Positions 26,322-34,758 of a DNA stretch of 64,000 nucleotides are shown here, in pieces; position 1 is the stretch's first letter; every line of letters starts with the position of its first letter. The stretch is from Woeseiaceae bacterium (GTDB taxonomy: Bacteria; Pseudomonadota; Gammaproteobacteria; Steroidobacterales; Woeseiaceae). The stretch covers positions 1 through 64,000 of the forward strand of contig JANQGQ010000002.1 in the NCBI GenBank assembly GCA_028277185.1. The letters run 5' to 3'. A program made the translations under genes and the position numbers. The notes below the pieces were generated by a model. That model was not told the DNA's origin and made no database searches. It saw only the letters and a list, made by a program, of their open reading frames with translations.

Positions 26322-27215
26322 TCAGTGAGATCCATAACTGCCGTACGCACCATACTGATCAGTACCGAACCCCGAACCGGATTGGTTGAAGACGACACTA
26401 ACGGCCTTATCCTGATCGAGACTCTCCACCGCTTCCATGACGGCATCCTGTGGCGTCCGTGCGGAACAAACGACGAGTACGATCTGACCCATCAGACTTG
26501 CCAATACCCTGGCCTCGCTGGTTGCAAGCAGGGGCGGCGAATCGAAAATGACGACGCGATCGGGGAACGTTTTCGACAGCGTGGCGGCGATACTCGCCAT
26601 CCGGCGGCTCGCGAGCAACTCCGTTGCATGCTCGTGCCGCCGGCCGGCAGGCATGATGCGAAGTCCGGATACGTTTGTCTTCAGCAGCGTCTTGCCAACT
26701 TCGAGATCCTCGTCGAGCAGCAGGTCGATGAGTCCCGGTTCGTCCTCGAGGCCGAATATGGAACTGATGTGCGGCTTGGCAACATCCGCATCGACGAGCA
26801 AGACAGACCTGTCCCGCTCCGTCGCCATACTGAGCGCCAGATTCAGGCAGTTGAATGTCTTGCCGTCACCGGGGAGCGGGCTTGCAATCATGATCAGGTT
26901 GACATCGTCGGCCTGGTAGTCGCCACGGGCGGAAGCGTTGACCAGCAGCGGCCGCTTGATGATGCGATATTGATCGGCCAGGTGCCGTTGCTGGTCGACG
27001 GGAGCGAGCAAGCCAGCGGACCGCAGTGCTCCGTAGTCGATCTCGACCAGCCTGTCGTCCTCGAGAACGGTTGCCGTCTCCGCGGCGGAATCCCGCGCAC
27101 CGGATCTCGTAACTCTGGCGAGCGGTACAGGGTCCGAATCCGACTTTGCCGAACCGGTATCCAGTCCCGGCGTCGACGACTGAAGCTTTTTCAGCGCTTC
27201 CTGAATCTTGCTCAT
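26322..27215 (-). CDS. XrtA-associated tyrosine autokinase (BY-kinase, CpsD/CapB type)
   Basis: 297 residues. Walker A SPLPGDGKT (112-120), Walker A' VLLVDADVAKPH (about 138-149) and Walker B VVIFDSPPLL (about 220) are complete. The tail has a Tyr cluster (QYGAYGSYGSH), the autophosphorylation site of BY-kinases. It is separate from its membrane partner, the chain-length protein encoded 5 bp upstream at 27221, as in Gram-positive CapA/CapB. Phosphorylation cycles with that partner control polymer length. Cytoplasmic and membrane-associated through the partner. Confidence 0.9.
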   Translation of the reverse strand: MSKIQEALKKLQSSTPGLDTGSAKSDSDPVPLARVTRSGARDSAAETATVLEDDRLVEIDYGALRSAGLLAPVDQQRHLADQYRIIKRPLLVNASARGDYQADDVNLIMIASPLPGDGKTFNCLNLALSMATERDRSVLLVDADVAKPHISSIFGLEDEPGLIDLLLDEDLEVGKTLLKTNVSGLRIMPAGRRHEHATELLASRRMASIAATLSKTFPDRVVIFDSPPLLATSEARVLASLMGQIVLVVCSARTPQDAVMEAVESLDQDKAVSVVFNQSGSGFGTDQYGAYGSYGSH

Positions 27216-27220
27216 CGTTG

Positions 27221-28771
27221 CTACAGCCTGTCCAAAAGTGATCGGGCCAGCTCACTGCCAGGTTCATTGAGGACCACGGCAGCCACAAAAAAGACGCACA
27301 GCAGCGACACCGAGAAGGCGAAAGAGCCGAGCTGTACAAAACGGCGGCGGCGGCGCTCTCGTGTCTGCAAGACCTGTACGGTCCCCAGTACCGGCAGGCC
27401 CGTAGCCTGCCGGATCGATTTGGGATCGATGAAAACAGGATTCAGTTGATTGCCCAGAAACGCAGCGCCGCCGCCCGCGCCCAACGCGACGAACAAGACT
27501 GCGGCGAGGAACAACGGCCGGTTGGGTGCGGCTGGCCGCGTTGGCAGCGTTGGCGGTTCGATGATCTGAAAGTCTACGTTTTCGCTTTGCTCCGCGGACT
27601 CGGATAGCTCGGCAACGTCCAGACGCTGCAGCAGCGAACGGTACTGGGATTGTGTGACGTCATAGTCGCGATTCAACCTGGCCAGTTCGGCCTCGACCTG
27701 CGGCAGCACGTCGACGAGTTCTTCCAACTCTGCGATGCTTCGCAGTTGCGTACGCTCCTGCTCCTCGAGAGAAGCGATCAGGACATTCACCTTGGAAAGC
27801 TCGATCTGGATGTTCTGAAACACGGGATTGTCGGATACGACGCCAAGCTCGGTGGAATCCCTGAGCGCATCCAGCTGCTGCTGTTTCTGATTTCTGAGCT
27901 GTTCGAGGGTTTCTCCGACGGCGATCACATCCGGATGGCGTTCCGTGAATCGGAGCTGCAGCTCTTCGAGTCGTTTCTCGTTCTCCCAAATGCGCTGATC
28001 AATCTCCGATCGGACGCCCGACTGCTGCATTGTCGGTTGCTCGCCAGCCAGCTGCATGTTCAGCGTTTCGCGCTGCCGGTTCGCCTGCCGCAACTCGGTT
28101 CGCGTAAGCTCGAGCGCGTTCATCGTTGACTGCAGTCGCTGAAAGTAGTCGCCGCTCTCGCCGGGCATCCGCCCGACGTTGTTGCGCTTGAAGTCCGCCA
28201 GGCGCTCTTCCGCCTCAGTCAACGAAGCTTCCAGCGTATCGATCTGCTCGCGCAGAAACTTCTGCGCCCGTTGCGTGCCTTCGCGGTTTGCACCTAGCGT
28301 GTCCTCGACGAAGGCATCCAGCAGCGTCGCGACGACGGATTGCGCGACGTCCGCCTCTTCATAGCGAAAACTGATTTCGTAGAGGTTGGCGCCGCGCCGC
28401 CGGTCACTCGTGATGTCGATACTGGAGCGCAAGGTCCCAACCAGGCCGCGCAGCTCGCTATCGCTGCCGGCGAGCAAATGCAGGTCCGTCTCGCGCAGTA
28501 CCTTTTCGAGTTGTGCAGTACTCAGCAAAGCGGTTCGCACGGTCTCGATTCGCGTCAACGGGTCCGCGCTGACGGTCAGCGACTCCAGGAGTTCATCGAG
28601 TTCGGACGTCGTATCGAACAGCACGGTCGCCTTGGATTCGTATTCGTCCGGTATCGCGTAAACGACAGCCCAGCCGATAAGGCAGATCACCCAGGCTGCA
28701 GCGACGGTCAACCAGCGAAAACGCCACGAGCCGCGCAGTTCGGCAATGACCATCTGATAGAGCTCACGCAT
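27221..28771 (-). CDS. XrtA-system polysaccharide chain-length determinant (Wzz/GNVR family)
   Basis: 516 residues. Membrane segment near residue 20-38 (RWLTVAAAWVICLIGWAVVY), periplasmic Wzz part, long coiled-coil region (about 170-400, many heptad Leu/Glu/Gln), a GNVR-like C-terminal region (PTLPTRPAAPNRPLF), and a second membrane segment near 425-445. A last hydrophobic segment lies near the C-terminus (about 480-500). It has no kinase motifs; the kinase is the next gene. It spans the periplasm and sets chain length with the flippase/polymerase. Confidence 0.9.
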   Translation of the reverse strand: MRELYQMVIAELRGSWRFRWLTVAAAWVICLIGWAVVYAIPDEYESKATVLFDTTSELDELLESLTVSADPLTRIETVRTALLSTAQLEKVLRETDLHLLAGSDSELRGLVGTLRSSIDITSDRRRGANLYEISFRYEEADVAQSVVATLLDAFVEDTLGANREGTQRAQKFLREQIDTLEASLTEAEERLADFKRNNVGRMPGESGDYFQRLQSTMNALELTRTELRQANRQRETLNMQLAGEQPTMQQSGVRSEIDQRIWENEKRLEELQLRFTERHPDVIAVGETLEQLRNQKQQQLDALRDSTELGVVSDNPVFQNIQIELSKVNVLIASLEEQERTQLRSIAELEELVDVLPQVEAELARLNRDYDVTQSQYRSLLQRLDVAELSESAEQSENVDFQIIEPPTLPTRPAAPNRPLFLAAVLFVALGAGGGAAFLGNQLNPVFIDPKSIRQATGLPVLGTVQVLQTRERRRRRFVQLGSFAFSVSLLCVFFVAAVVLNEPGSELARSLLDRL

Positions 28772-28804
28772 GATGCAGAACCCCCGAAATCGCTGCTGCG
28801 GCCA

Positions 28805-29449
28805 CTAGAACAACGCCTCGGGTATGATGATGACGTCGCCGGGCTCCATCGCCACGTTGTGCTCGATCCTGCCCTTGTTCAGCAGGTCCGCAAGCCTGAT
28901 GCGGTATTCGACGGTCTCGCCATTGATCTTGCGAACGAGCCTCGAACGGTTCCCCGCGGCAAACTCGCCCATACCTCCCACGGCGATCATGACGTCGAGC
29001 ACGGTCATCCCCTCGCGAAAGGGTACCGACTGCGGATTGGCCGCCTGCCCGACGACGCGAATCTGCTCCTCGGGCACGCCCTGAAAACCAGACACGATGA
29101 CGTTCACCGACGGCGAGCGGATATACACCGCCAGCACCTCCTCGATATCGCGCGCCAGCTGTGTTGGCGTCTTGCCGACAGCGACCATATCGTCGACCAG
29201 CGGTGTCGATATCTTACCGTCGGGGCGAACCGGCACGCTGGTCGAGATCTCCGGGTTCCGCCAGACGAAGACCTGCAGCATGTCGCCCGGACCGATCCGA
29301 TAGTTGGTCTGATCGGTCGGGTCGAACTCCGAATCTATGACTGACCCGGCGGCCGGCAGACTCGGCGAGGAACCGCAGCCGGCGACGAACAAAGCGACCG
29401 CAACGACGCTCGCCACGCTGCGAATTGAGGATATGCGCGTGCCCTTCAT
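28805..29449 (-). CDS. XrtA-associated polysaccharide export lipoprotein (EpsE/Wza family)
   Basis: 214 residues. Lipoprotein signal with lipobox VAGC (about residue 25), a Poly_export domain starting YRIGPGDMLQVFVWRNPE, and one SLBB domain (about 115-190). Much shorter than the 919-residue SLBB exporter at 50219, as is normal for XrtA loci. Probably an outer-membrane channel component acting with the barrel protein at 25005. The start overlaps the prsT stop by four bases (ATGA). Confidence 0.9.
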   Translation of the reverse strand: MKGTRISSIRSVASVVAVALFVAGCGSSPSLPAAGSVIDSEFDPTDQTNYRIGPGDMLQVFVWRNPEISTSVPVRPDGKISTPLVDDMVAVGKTPTQLARDIEEVLAVYIRSPSVNVIVSGFQGVPEEQIRVVGQAANPQSVPFREGMTVLDVMIAVGGMGEFAAGNRSRLVRKINGETVEYRIRLADLLNKGRIEHNVAMEPGDVIIIPEALF

Positions 29450-32211
29450 AACGATCTCGCCAGTTCCTCAGCTGCTGCCCTGCTCGGAAAGGCCTGATCG
29501 GTTTCCAGCAACATGGCAATTATAGCGCTCGCCCGCTCCTGATTGCCGGCTTCGGCCAGCGCGGCGGCGAGGTGAAAACGGATTTCGTGGTTGTTCGGCG
29601 AAAGCTCCGCGGCCCGCTCCAGCAACGGCAGGGCCTCATCGAGATTGCCGTTCTGGAACAGAATCCAGCCATACGTATCGACGATGCTGCCGTTATCCGG
29701 CGCAAGCTCGTACGCCTTTTTCGCCAGCTCGACCGCTTCCTCACGGCCTTCCTGCGCGTACTGCCAGGCGAGGTTGTTCAGCGCAATCGGGTCCTCCAGA
29801 CCCGACGCAAGCAGCTTTTCGTACTCGGCAACGGCGGCAGACTGCTGTCCCATTGCTTCCAGGAGCTGGCCGTACACGCGCCGAACACGGGCGTCATCCG
29901 GGTTCTCGTTCAGCCAGCGCTCGAGCGGTTGCGTCGCCATGGCGGGCCGCGCACGCTGGTAGGCGCCGGCCAGGCGTACCGCAAGCTCGCGCCCCCATTG
30001 CCGCTCCGCCGCGGCTTCGTAAGCCTCCGCTGCCGCCCGCGCGTCTCCCGCTGCCATAGCGATGTCGCCGAGCAGGATTCCAGTGCCATTCGCATCGGGA
30101 TTGGCCGACGCGAAGGTCCGGACGGCTTCACGAGCGCGCTCGTGCGAACCCTGGCGCAGCAGAACCCTCACCTGCGCCGCCAGACCCGATGCATCGTCCG
30201 GCCGCAATGCACGATAGCGTTCGATGGCGTCGGCCGCCGTCGACAAATCGCCGCTGGAGAGCGCCAGTCTCGCCAGATCGAACTGAAAGGCCGGGTTCTC
30301 CCGGTCTGCGTTGGCCGCCTGGCGCAGCTTCGCCAGCGCGATTTCCATTTGTCCCTGCTGCAGGCGAGCCAGCCCTTCGGCGTGATCCAGCAGCGGTTCC
30401 TCGGGAAACCGCTCCCTGGCCTCCCGTACGGCAGCCAGTGCCGCCTCCGGTTCCTCCCCAAACAGGTCGACACGAATCCTGAGCAGTCGCGGCGCCAGTA
30501 CGGCCTCGTCCGCGGCGATCGCCGCGGCGATCCGTGCATCGATCTCACTGAGTCGCCCATCGTAGGCCAGCAAGCCGGCCAGCCCGGTCAGCGCCGGCAT
30601 GTAAGCGGAACTTCGATCCAGAATCTGATTCAGCAAGCGCTCGGCAACGGCCGGTCTGCCTTCGCCAATCTCGAGACGGCTCAGCGCATAACCGGCAGAC
30701 GGGTTGCCGGGATCGAGTTCCAGCGCTTGTTCGAGCGCCTGCCGCGCGCCTTCGACGTCACCGAGCGTCCGCCGCATAGCGCCAACGGTCGCGTAGGCCG
30801 CGGGGTCGTCCGGATTGTTCGCGAGGAGCTCGTCGCCGACAGCGACCGCGGCATCGCGGTTCCCGTCCTGAATGTGCGCCGCAATCATCAGCGTCTCGCG
30901 GCGAAAACGGGTGTCTTCAGTCTCGGGAATGGCCTCCAGCAGTTCGACGGCTCGTCGATACTCACCGGCCGTGAAAAAACCGGCAGCCAGCGACAGACTC
31001 ACGGCGGCGTTGCGGTCTTCGATCATTGCGCCCCGCTCGAAGTATTCGAGCGCGCCGGCCGTGTCGCCCAGGCCGAGCCGGGCCCTGCCGTACAAGGACA
31101 GCAGCGACGGATCGGCGCTGTCGCCAGGCTCCATGCCGCCGAGAGCCGTCAACGCCTCGCCCGGCTTGTCCAGGCGGAGCTGAGTCTCAGCCAGCAACCT
31201 TGCGATCGCCGGGCCGCCGACGTTGTTGCGCACAGCCTGCCGCAGATAGATCTCGGCCTGACGCAGGTGATTCTGCGAGAAGTTCACCGCTCCGAGCAGC
31301 GCATGACCGCGCAGGTCTTCCGGCACGCCCGCGAGGTATTCGCGCAGCTCGTTTTCGGCAAGCGCGTAGTCGCCCTGGGCATACGCAAGCCGCCCGTGCA
31401 GGTAGCGCACGTAAGGGTGCCGCGGAAATCGCTGCCGGAGTTGTTCGAAATGCCGTGACGCCTGCGCTGTATCCTGGACGTCGAGCAAAGTGGACACCAG
31501 GTTGACGCGCGCCGTGAGCTGCTCGGCAAGCGGTGTTGCGCCGGTCTCGAGCGTGATCGCCCGTTCGTAGGCTTCCGCCGCCGCCGCGTCGCGGCCTTCG
31601 GCCCGCAGGAAGTTCCCGCGGGCGCGCCAGACCAGTGCCGATCCGGGGTTGCGTTCAGCGGCCTCGGACAGCAGCTCCTCTGCACGCCCTGCGTCGCCGT
31701 TCAGCCGCGCGATCACGGCCTCGCCGATCAGCGCCCCGGGCGTCGCGGCATCCAGACCGAGAGCGCGACGGTAGTGCTCCGTCGCCTGCTCGAGATTGCC
31801 GAGCGCAAGGAAAGTATCGCCGAGCATCACGAGCTGTTCGGGCGTGGCCGTGTCGACGTTGAGATTCGGCTCGACGCGCTCGAGTACGCCTTCGGCATCA
31901 CCTGCCGCCAGCAGCGCCTTGCCGAGAACGTGCCAGACTTCCGGCTCGTCCATGCCCAAAGACAAGGCACGCTCGGCCTCCGATTGCGCGGTCGCAAAAT
32001 CGGCCAGTTGGTAAGAGGCTTGCGCCAGCAGGAACCGAGCCGCCGGATACTCCGCCCGGTCCTGCAGCGCGTTCTTGAGTTCGATCACGACGGCGCGGTA
32101 CTCGTGCTCGTCGAAGTGCGCCTGAGCCCGCTCGAATCGTTCTTCAGGCGCCGGCTGACAGGCGGCTACAGCCAGCAGTGTGGCTGCAATCAACAGCTTA
32201 GGTGGTCGCAT
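29446..32211 (-). CDS. prsT: XrtA/PEP-CTERM system TPR-repeat lipoprotein PrsT
   Basis: 921 residues. Lipoprotein signal (RPPKLLIAATLLAVAAC) followed by about 25 TPR-type repeats to the end; length and position match the PrsT family. An in-frame start 21 codons upstream gives no signal peptide; the ATG at 32211 does. PrsT is invariant in XrtA loci and is thought to scaffold the export machinery in the outer or inner membrane. First gene of the conserved minus-strand core; a TATACT box lies about 40 bp upstream. Confidence 0.9.
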   Translation of the reverse strand: MRPPKLLIAATLLAVAACQPAPEERFERAQAHFDEHEYRAVVIELKNALQDRAEYPAARFLLAQASYQLADFATAQSEAERALSLGMDEPEVWHVLGKALLAAGDAEGVLERVEPNLNVDTATPEQLVMLGDTFLALGNLEQATEHYRRALGLDAATPGALIGEAVIARLNGDAGRAEELLSEAAERNPGSALVWRARGNFLRAEGRDAAAAEAYERAITLETGATPLAEQLTARVNLVSTLLDVQDTAQASRHFEQLRQRFPRHPYVRYLHGRLAYAQGDYALAENELREYLAGVPEDLRGHALLGAVNFSQNHLRQAEIYLRQAVRNNVGGPAIARLLAETQLRLDKPGEALTALGGMEPGDSADPSLLSLYGRARLGLGDTAGALEYFERGAMIEDRNAAVSLSLAAGFFTAGEYRRAVELLEAIPETEDTRFRRETLMIAAHIQDGNRDAAVAVGDELLANNPDDPAAYATVGAMRRTLGDVEGARQALEQALELDPGNPSAGYALSRLEIGEGRPAVAERLLNQILDRSSAYMPALTGLAGLLAYDGRLSEIDARIAAAIAADEAVLAPRLLRIRVDLFGEEPEAALAAVREARERFPEEPLLDHAEGLARLQQGQMEIALAKLRQAANADRENPAFQFDLARLALSSGDLSTAADAIERYRALRPDDASGLAAQVRVLLRQGSHERAREAVRTFASANPDANGTGILLGDIAMAAGDARAAAEAYEAAAERQWGRELAVRLAGAYQRARPAMATQPLERWLNENPDDARVRRVYGQLLEAMGQQSAAVAEYEKLLASGLEDPIALNNLAWQYAQEGREEAVELAKKAYELAPDNGSIVDTYGWILFQNGNLDEALPLLERAAELSPNNHEIRFHLAAALAEAGNQERASAIIAMLLETDQAFPSRAAAEELARSL

Positions 32212-32251
32212 GCGGTTTCTGCGGATTCTTGTGGGGGCCCGTAAGTTGCCG

Positions 32252-32257
32252 AGTATA
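32252..32257 (-). promoter_or_regulatory. candidate -10 box upstream of prsT
   Basis: On the minus strand the sequence reads TTGTATACT, 41 bp before the prsT start; TATACT is five of six matches to the sigma-70 -10 consensus. No convincing -35 hexamer is seen at 17 bp. The 235-bp gap between gltX and prsT shows no RNA gene or intrinsic terminator. Confidence 0.35.
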
Positions 32258-32446
32258 CAAGGATTCTGTGGCATTGCTGCGATTTAGGTCGGGAACGAAA
32301 GTGTGAACTGCTTCACGTTTTTTCCCGCCCTTTTTCGCGCCCTTCCTGCCGCCCAACATAACGTCGGACCCGGGCGACCCGAAGCGTCGCCAACGGAGTG
32401 AAGCCCGTCTGGCCCGGTTTGCGTTAGCGCAATACTTCGAGCGTCG

Positions 32447-33862
32447 TCAGGCGGTTTGTCCCGCGCGTTTTTCGATGAGTGCTATCGCCCGATCCAGGCG
32501 CTCGAGCGTACGCTTCTGCCCTACCAGCCGCAGCGTAACGTCGATCGACGGCGATACCGGCCCGCCGGTAACGGCGACCCGCAGCGGCTGCCCCAGTTTG
32601 CCGAGGTTCAGATCGTAGTCCTCGGCGACGTCGCGCACCGCCTCGGATATCGCCGTCTCACCCCAGTGCGCGAGGCCTGCCAGGCAGGCACGGAGACTGC
32701 GCATGGGTTCGAGAACGACCGGACGAAGGTGCTTCTTCGCCGACTTCGGGTCGATCGTCTCGAAGTCCTCGTAGCAATAGCGGGCGCCGGCCGCCATGTG
32801 TAAAAGAGTCTCCGCCCGCTCGTGGTAGGCCTCGGCCACCGCTACCGGATCCGGTCCCTCCGCGGGATCCAGTCCGACCTTGATCAGGAAGTGCAGCAGA
32901 TCGCCGGCAAGCGATTCTGCGGGAGCCGCGATGATGTGCTGCTGGTTAATCCAGAGTAGTTTCTCGGGATTGAACGACGAAGCCGACTGGTTGACGTCGG
33001 CGATATCGAAAAGCCCGATCATCTCTTCGACGGAGAAAATCTCCTGGTCGCCGTGCGACCAGCCAAGCCGGACCAGGTAGTTCAGCATCGCCGCGGGCAG
33101 ATACCCTTGCTCGCGGTACTCGCGGATATCGACGGCTCCGTGACGCTTCGACAGCTTCGCGCCGTCAGGCCCGAGAATCATCGGCAGATGCGCGTACACG
33201 GGCGGCTCCGCGCCCAAAGCATCGAGCATGTTTATCTGCCGGGGCGTGTTGTTGAGATGATCGTCGCCCCGGATGACGTGCGTAATCCGCATGTCGTGGT
33301 CGTCGATGATCACCGTAAAGTTGTAGGTAGGCGTGCCGTCGGAGCGCGCAATGATCAGGTCGTCGAGCTGTGCGTTGTCGAAGACGACTCTGCCACGCAC
33401 GCGGTCCTCGACGACGACTAGCCCGTCGAGCGGATTCCTGAAACGTACGACCGGGCTGACCCCCTCGCGTGGCGACTGCCGGTCGCGGCAGCGGCCATCG
33501 TAGCGGGGCGTCTCGCCCCGGGCCATTTGAGCAGCACGCAGTTCGTCGAGTTCCTCTTTCGTACAGTAACAATGGTAAGCCTTGCCCGCTGCCAGCCAGT
33601 CTTCCAATACTTCCTTGTAGCGTCCGAACCGTTCGGTCTGGAAGAACGGACCCTCGTCGGCATCGAGACCCAACCATGCCATTCCGTCCAGAATGGCCTG
33701 CACGTTTTTCTTCGTCGAGCGTTCGCGGTCGGTATCTTCGATGCGAAGGATGAAGTCACCGTTGTGATGTCGGGCGTATAGCCAGCAAAACAGCGCGGTA
33801 CGAACGCTGCCGAGGTGGAGCACGCCTGTCGGGCTGGGTGCGAATCGGGTACGGACAGTCAT
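32447..33862 (-). CDS. gltX: glutamyl-tRNA synthetase
   Basis: 471 residues, the normal bacterial length. Starts [20 protein letters not shown] with the class I HIGH-type motif (HLGS); KLSKRHG near residue 245 is the KMSKS equivalent. [18 protein letters not shown] precedes a Cys-containing zinc-type region. The frame is open further upstream (to 34060), but that part has no homology-like content and the ATG at 33862 gives the family start. Charges tRNA-Glu in the cytoplasm. A housekeeping gene inside the EPS region, with no operon partner on either side. Confidence 0.95.
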   Translation of the reverse strand: MTVRTRFAPSPTGVLHLGSVRTALFCWLYARHHNGDFILRIEDTDRERSTKKNVQAILDGMAWLGLDADEGPFFQTERFGRYKEVLEDWLAAGKAYHCYCTKEELDELRAAQMARGETPRYDGRCRDRQSPREGVSPVVRFRNPLDGLVVVEDRVRGRVVFDNAQLDDLIIARSDGTPTYNFTVIIDDHDMRITHVIRGDDHLNNTPRQINMLDALGAEPPVYAHLPMILGPDGAKLSKRHGAVDIREYREQGYLPAAMLNYLVRLGWSHGDQEIFSVEEMIGLFDIADVNQSASSFNPEKLLWINQQHIIAAPAESLAGDLLHFLIKVGLDPAEGPDPVAVAEAYHERAETLLHMAAGARYCYEDFETIDPKSAKKHLRPVVLEPMRSLRACLAGLAHWGETAISEAVRDVAEDYDLNLGKLGQPLRVAVTGGPVSPSIDVTLRLVGQKRTLERLDRAIALIEKRAGQTA

Positions 33863-34203
33863 TGTTGGCAACCAGGCGGATCGCGGGACGGGGCCGTAGA
33901 TTAGCAGTTCGAAATCCCTTTGCGACAGAGCCTTGCGCTCCCCTTGCTCGTTCAGCAAACCGGCCGGGGTTTGCGCATTTTGCCGCGGCAAATTTCGGGC
34001 CGGGCAAGCCGATTCGGCCGTCGCCATATGCCGACAAGGCAAAAACAAGCGGCTAACCATACTGTTATCGCAACTAGCTGAGATACGACGTCAAAAACCT
34101 GTCTGGTAATCGCGACAGCCTTCCTTGAATCGCCGCTTCGACGCCCGCCAGGTATTCGAGCTTCCGGCCATAAGCGTCTGTTTGACAATAAGTTGCTTTC
34201 GAG
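33863..34203. other. intergenic region between gltX and the sigma-54 site
   Basis: 341 bp with no supported gene. It should contain the gltX promoter (minus strand) and any enhancer sites for the sigma-54 promoter at 34204. CCGCTTCGACGCC at 34133-34145 recurs, inverted and with one change, at 39524-39536 upstream of the other sigma-54 site. I saw no tRNA. Confidence 0.4.
34133..34145 (+). promoter_or_regulatory. candidate activator-binding motif upstream of a sigma-54 promoter
   Basis: CCGCTTCGACGCC, ending about 60 bp before the -24 element at 34205. The copy at 39524-39536, read on the minus strand, matches 12 of 13 bases. Position fits an enhancer-binding-protein site, but the match is short and could be chance. 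Confidence 0.25.
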
Positions 34204-34219
34204 TGGCATGGTGCTTGCT
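34204..34219 (+). promoter_or_regulatory. sigma-54 (RpoN) type promoter for the riboswitch-controlled lipoprotein gene
   Basis: TGGCATGGTGCTTGCT fits the consensus TGGCACGN4TTGCW with a single change (T for C at the sixth base) and exact -24 GG / -12 GC spacing. It points toward the two riboswitches and the lipoprotein gene. Transcription would start near 34230 and give a leader of about 530 nt. Confidence 0.65.
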
Positions 34220-34360
34220 TCTTTACTCTGGCGTTCGCGTCTTTCGCTTGGGCAAAGCTTTCGACACATCGCCAAACCGTGATCGACCGCACACTATTGC
34301 AGTTGCAGGTCGATTTATGTCTCATACGCGTTGTTGGTGGTTCCGGCGACCGAGATACTC

Positions 34361-34446
34361 GGCACCGTGTCAAAGGCAAACCTGTCGAAAGGCAGGGACG
34401 CAAAGCTTCCGGTCTACGGGCTTCGGCCTAAGATAGCGGGGTCGCC
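34361..34446 (+). ncRNA. cyclic-di-GMP-I riboswitch (GEMM-I), first of a tandem pair
   Basis: The conserved core is almost textbook: GGCAAACC (34375-34382), P2 closed by a GAAA tetraloop (CCTGTCGAAAGGCAGG), then GGACGCAAAGC, a P3 arm with a CCTAAGATAG receptor-like strand, and GCGGGG before the closing GGTCGCC. P1 pairs GGCACC with GGTCGCC, leaving one bulged C. By manual alignment to the Vibrio Vc2 RNA, the position that contacts the ligand (G20) is G, which favours c-di-GMP over cyclic AMP-GMP. Confidence 0.92.
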
Positions 34447-34527
34447 GAATAGAGCGCCTTAACGGCGCACGATTCGACAGTCGTCGAGTTCGTCTATCCG
34501 CATACCCGCGATCGCCGGAGCATGAGC

Positions 34528-34547
34528 GCCGTTACGGGAGTAACGGC
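34528..34547 (+). other. perfect 8-bp hairpin between the two riboswitches
   Basis: GCCGTTAC, loop GGGA, GTAACGGC. No T-tract follows, so it is not a classical terminator. A smaller hairpin, GCGCC-TTAAC-GGCGC, lies at 34453-34467 just after the first aptamer. Both could be folding spacers or parts of the expression platform. Confidence 0.5.
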
Positions 34548-34566
34548 ACGAATGCATCAACAAACG

Positions 34567-34657
34567 AGTTTTCTGAAAAGGGCAAGTTCGTCGAAAGGCG
34601 AACACGCAAAGCGACCGGTCCGGCTCTTTCCCCGGACGGCGGCGCTGCCAGAGAATT
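34567..34657 (+). ncRNA. cyclic-di-GMP-I riboswitch (GEMM-I), second of a tandem pair
   Basis: AGTTTTCTG (34567-34575) pairs with CAGAGAATT (34649-34657) as a 9-bp P1 with two G-T pairs. Inside it: GGGCAAG, a P2 with GAAA tetraloop (GTTCGTCGAAAGGCGAAC), ACGCAAAGC, and a long P3 (CCGGTCCGG ... CCGGACGG). More diverged than the first copy at the bases just after GGCAA, but the helix pattern and core words are kept. The G20-equivalent is G. Confidence 0.82.
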
Positions 34658-34730
34658 GCTGACGGACGACGTCGCGTGCACTTGAATCGTCCTGATGCCA
34701 GCAGCGCTGTACTAACGGTTTGCCGACGCT

Positions 34731-34752
34731 TGCCCGATTCGTTGGACGGGCA
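34731..34752 (+). promoter_or_regulatory. hairpin just upstream of the lipoprotein start codon
   Basis: TGCCCG (34731-34736) pairs exactly with CGGGCA (34747-34752), six bases before the ATG at 34759. The right arm includes the only purine-rich, ribosome-site-like stretch (GACGGGCAGAG). A second inverted repeat, GGACGA (34664-34669) with TCGTCC (34687-34692), lies between it and riboswitch 2. These could form a translational expression platform. Confidence 0.5.
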
Positions 34753-34758
34753 GAGCAT

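Noticed and set aside
32329-32352. Minus-strand GGCAG...GC element upstream of prsT
   Set aside because: Only the GG and GC pairs match the sigma-54 consensus; the rest is poor, and a TATACT box lies closer to the gene.
32212-32446. Possible tRNA or other small RNA near gltX
   Set aside because: No cloverleaf arms or T-loop motif could be folded; only short GC-rich hairpins are present.
34125-34436. Open frame of about 100 codons on the plus strand before the lipoprotein gene
   Set aside because: It runs through the first riboswitch, has no ribosome site and no domain-like sequence.
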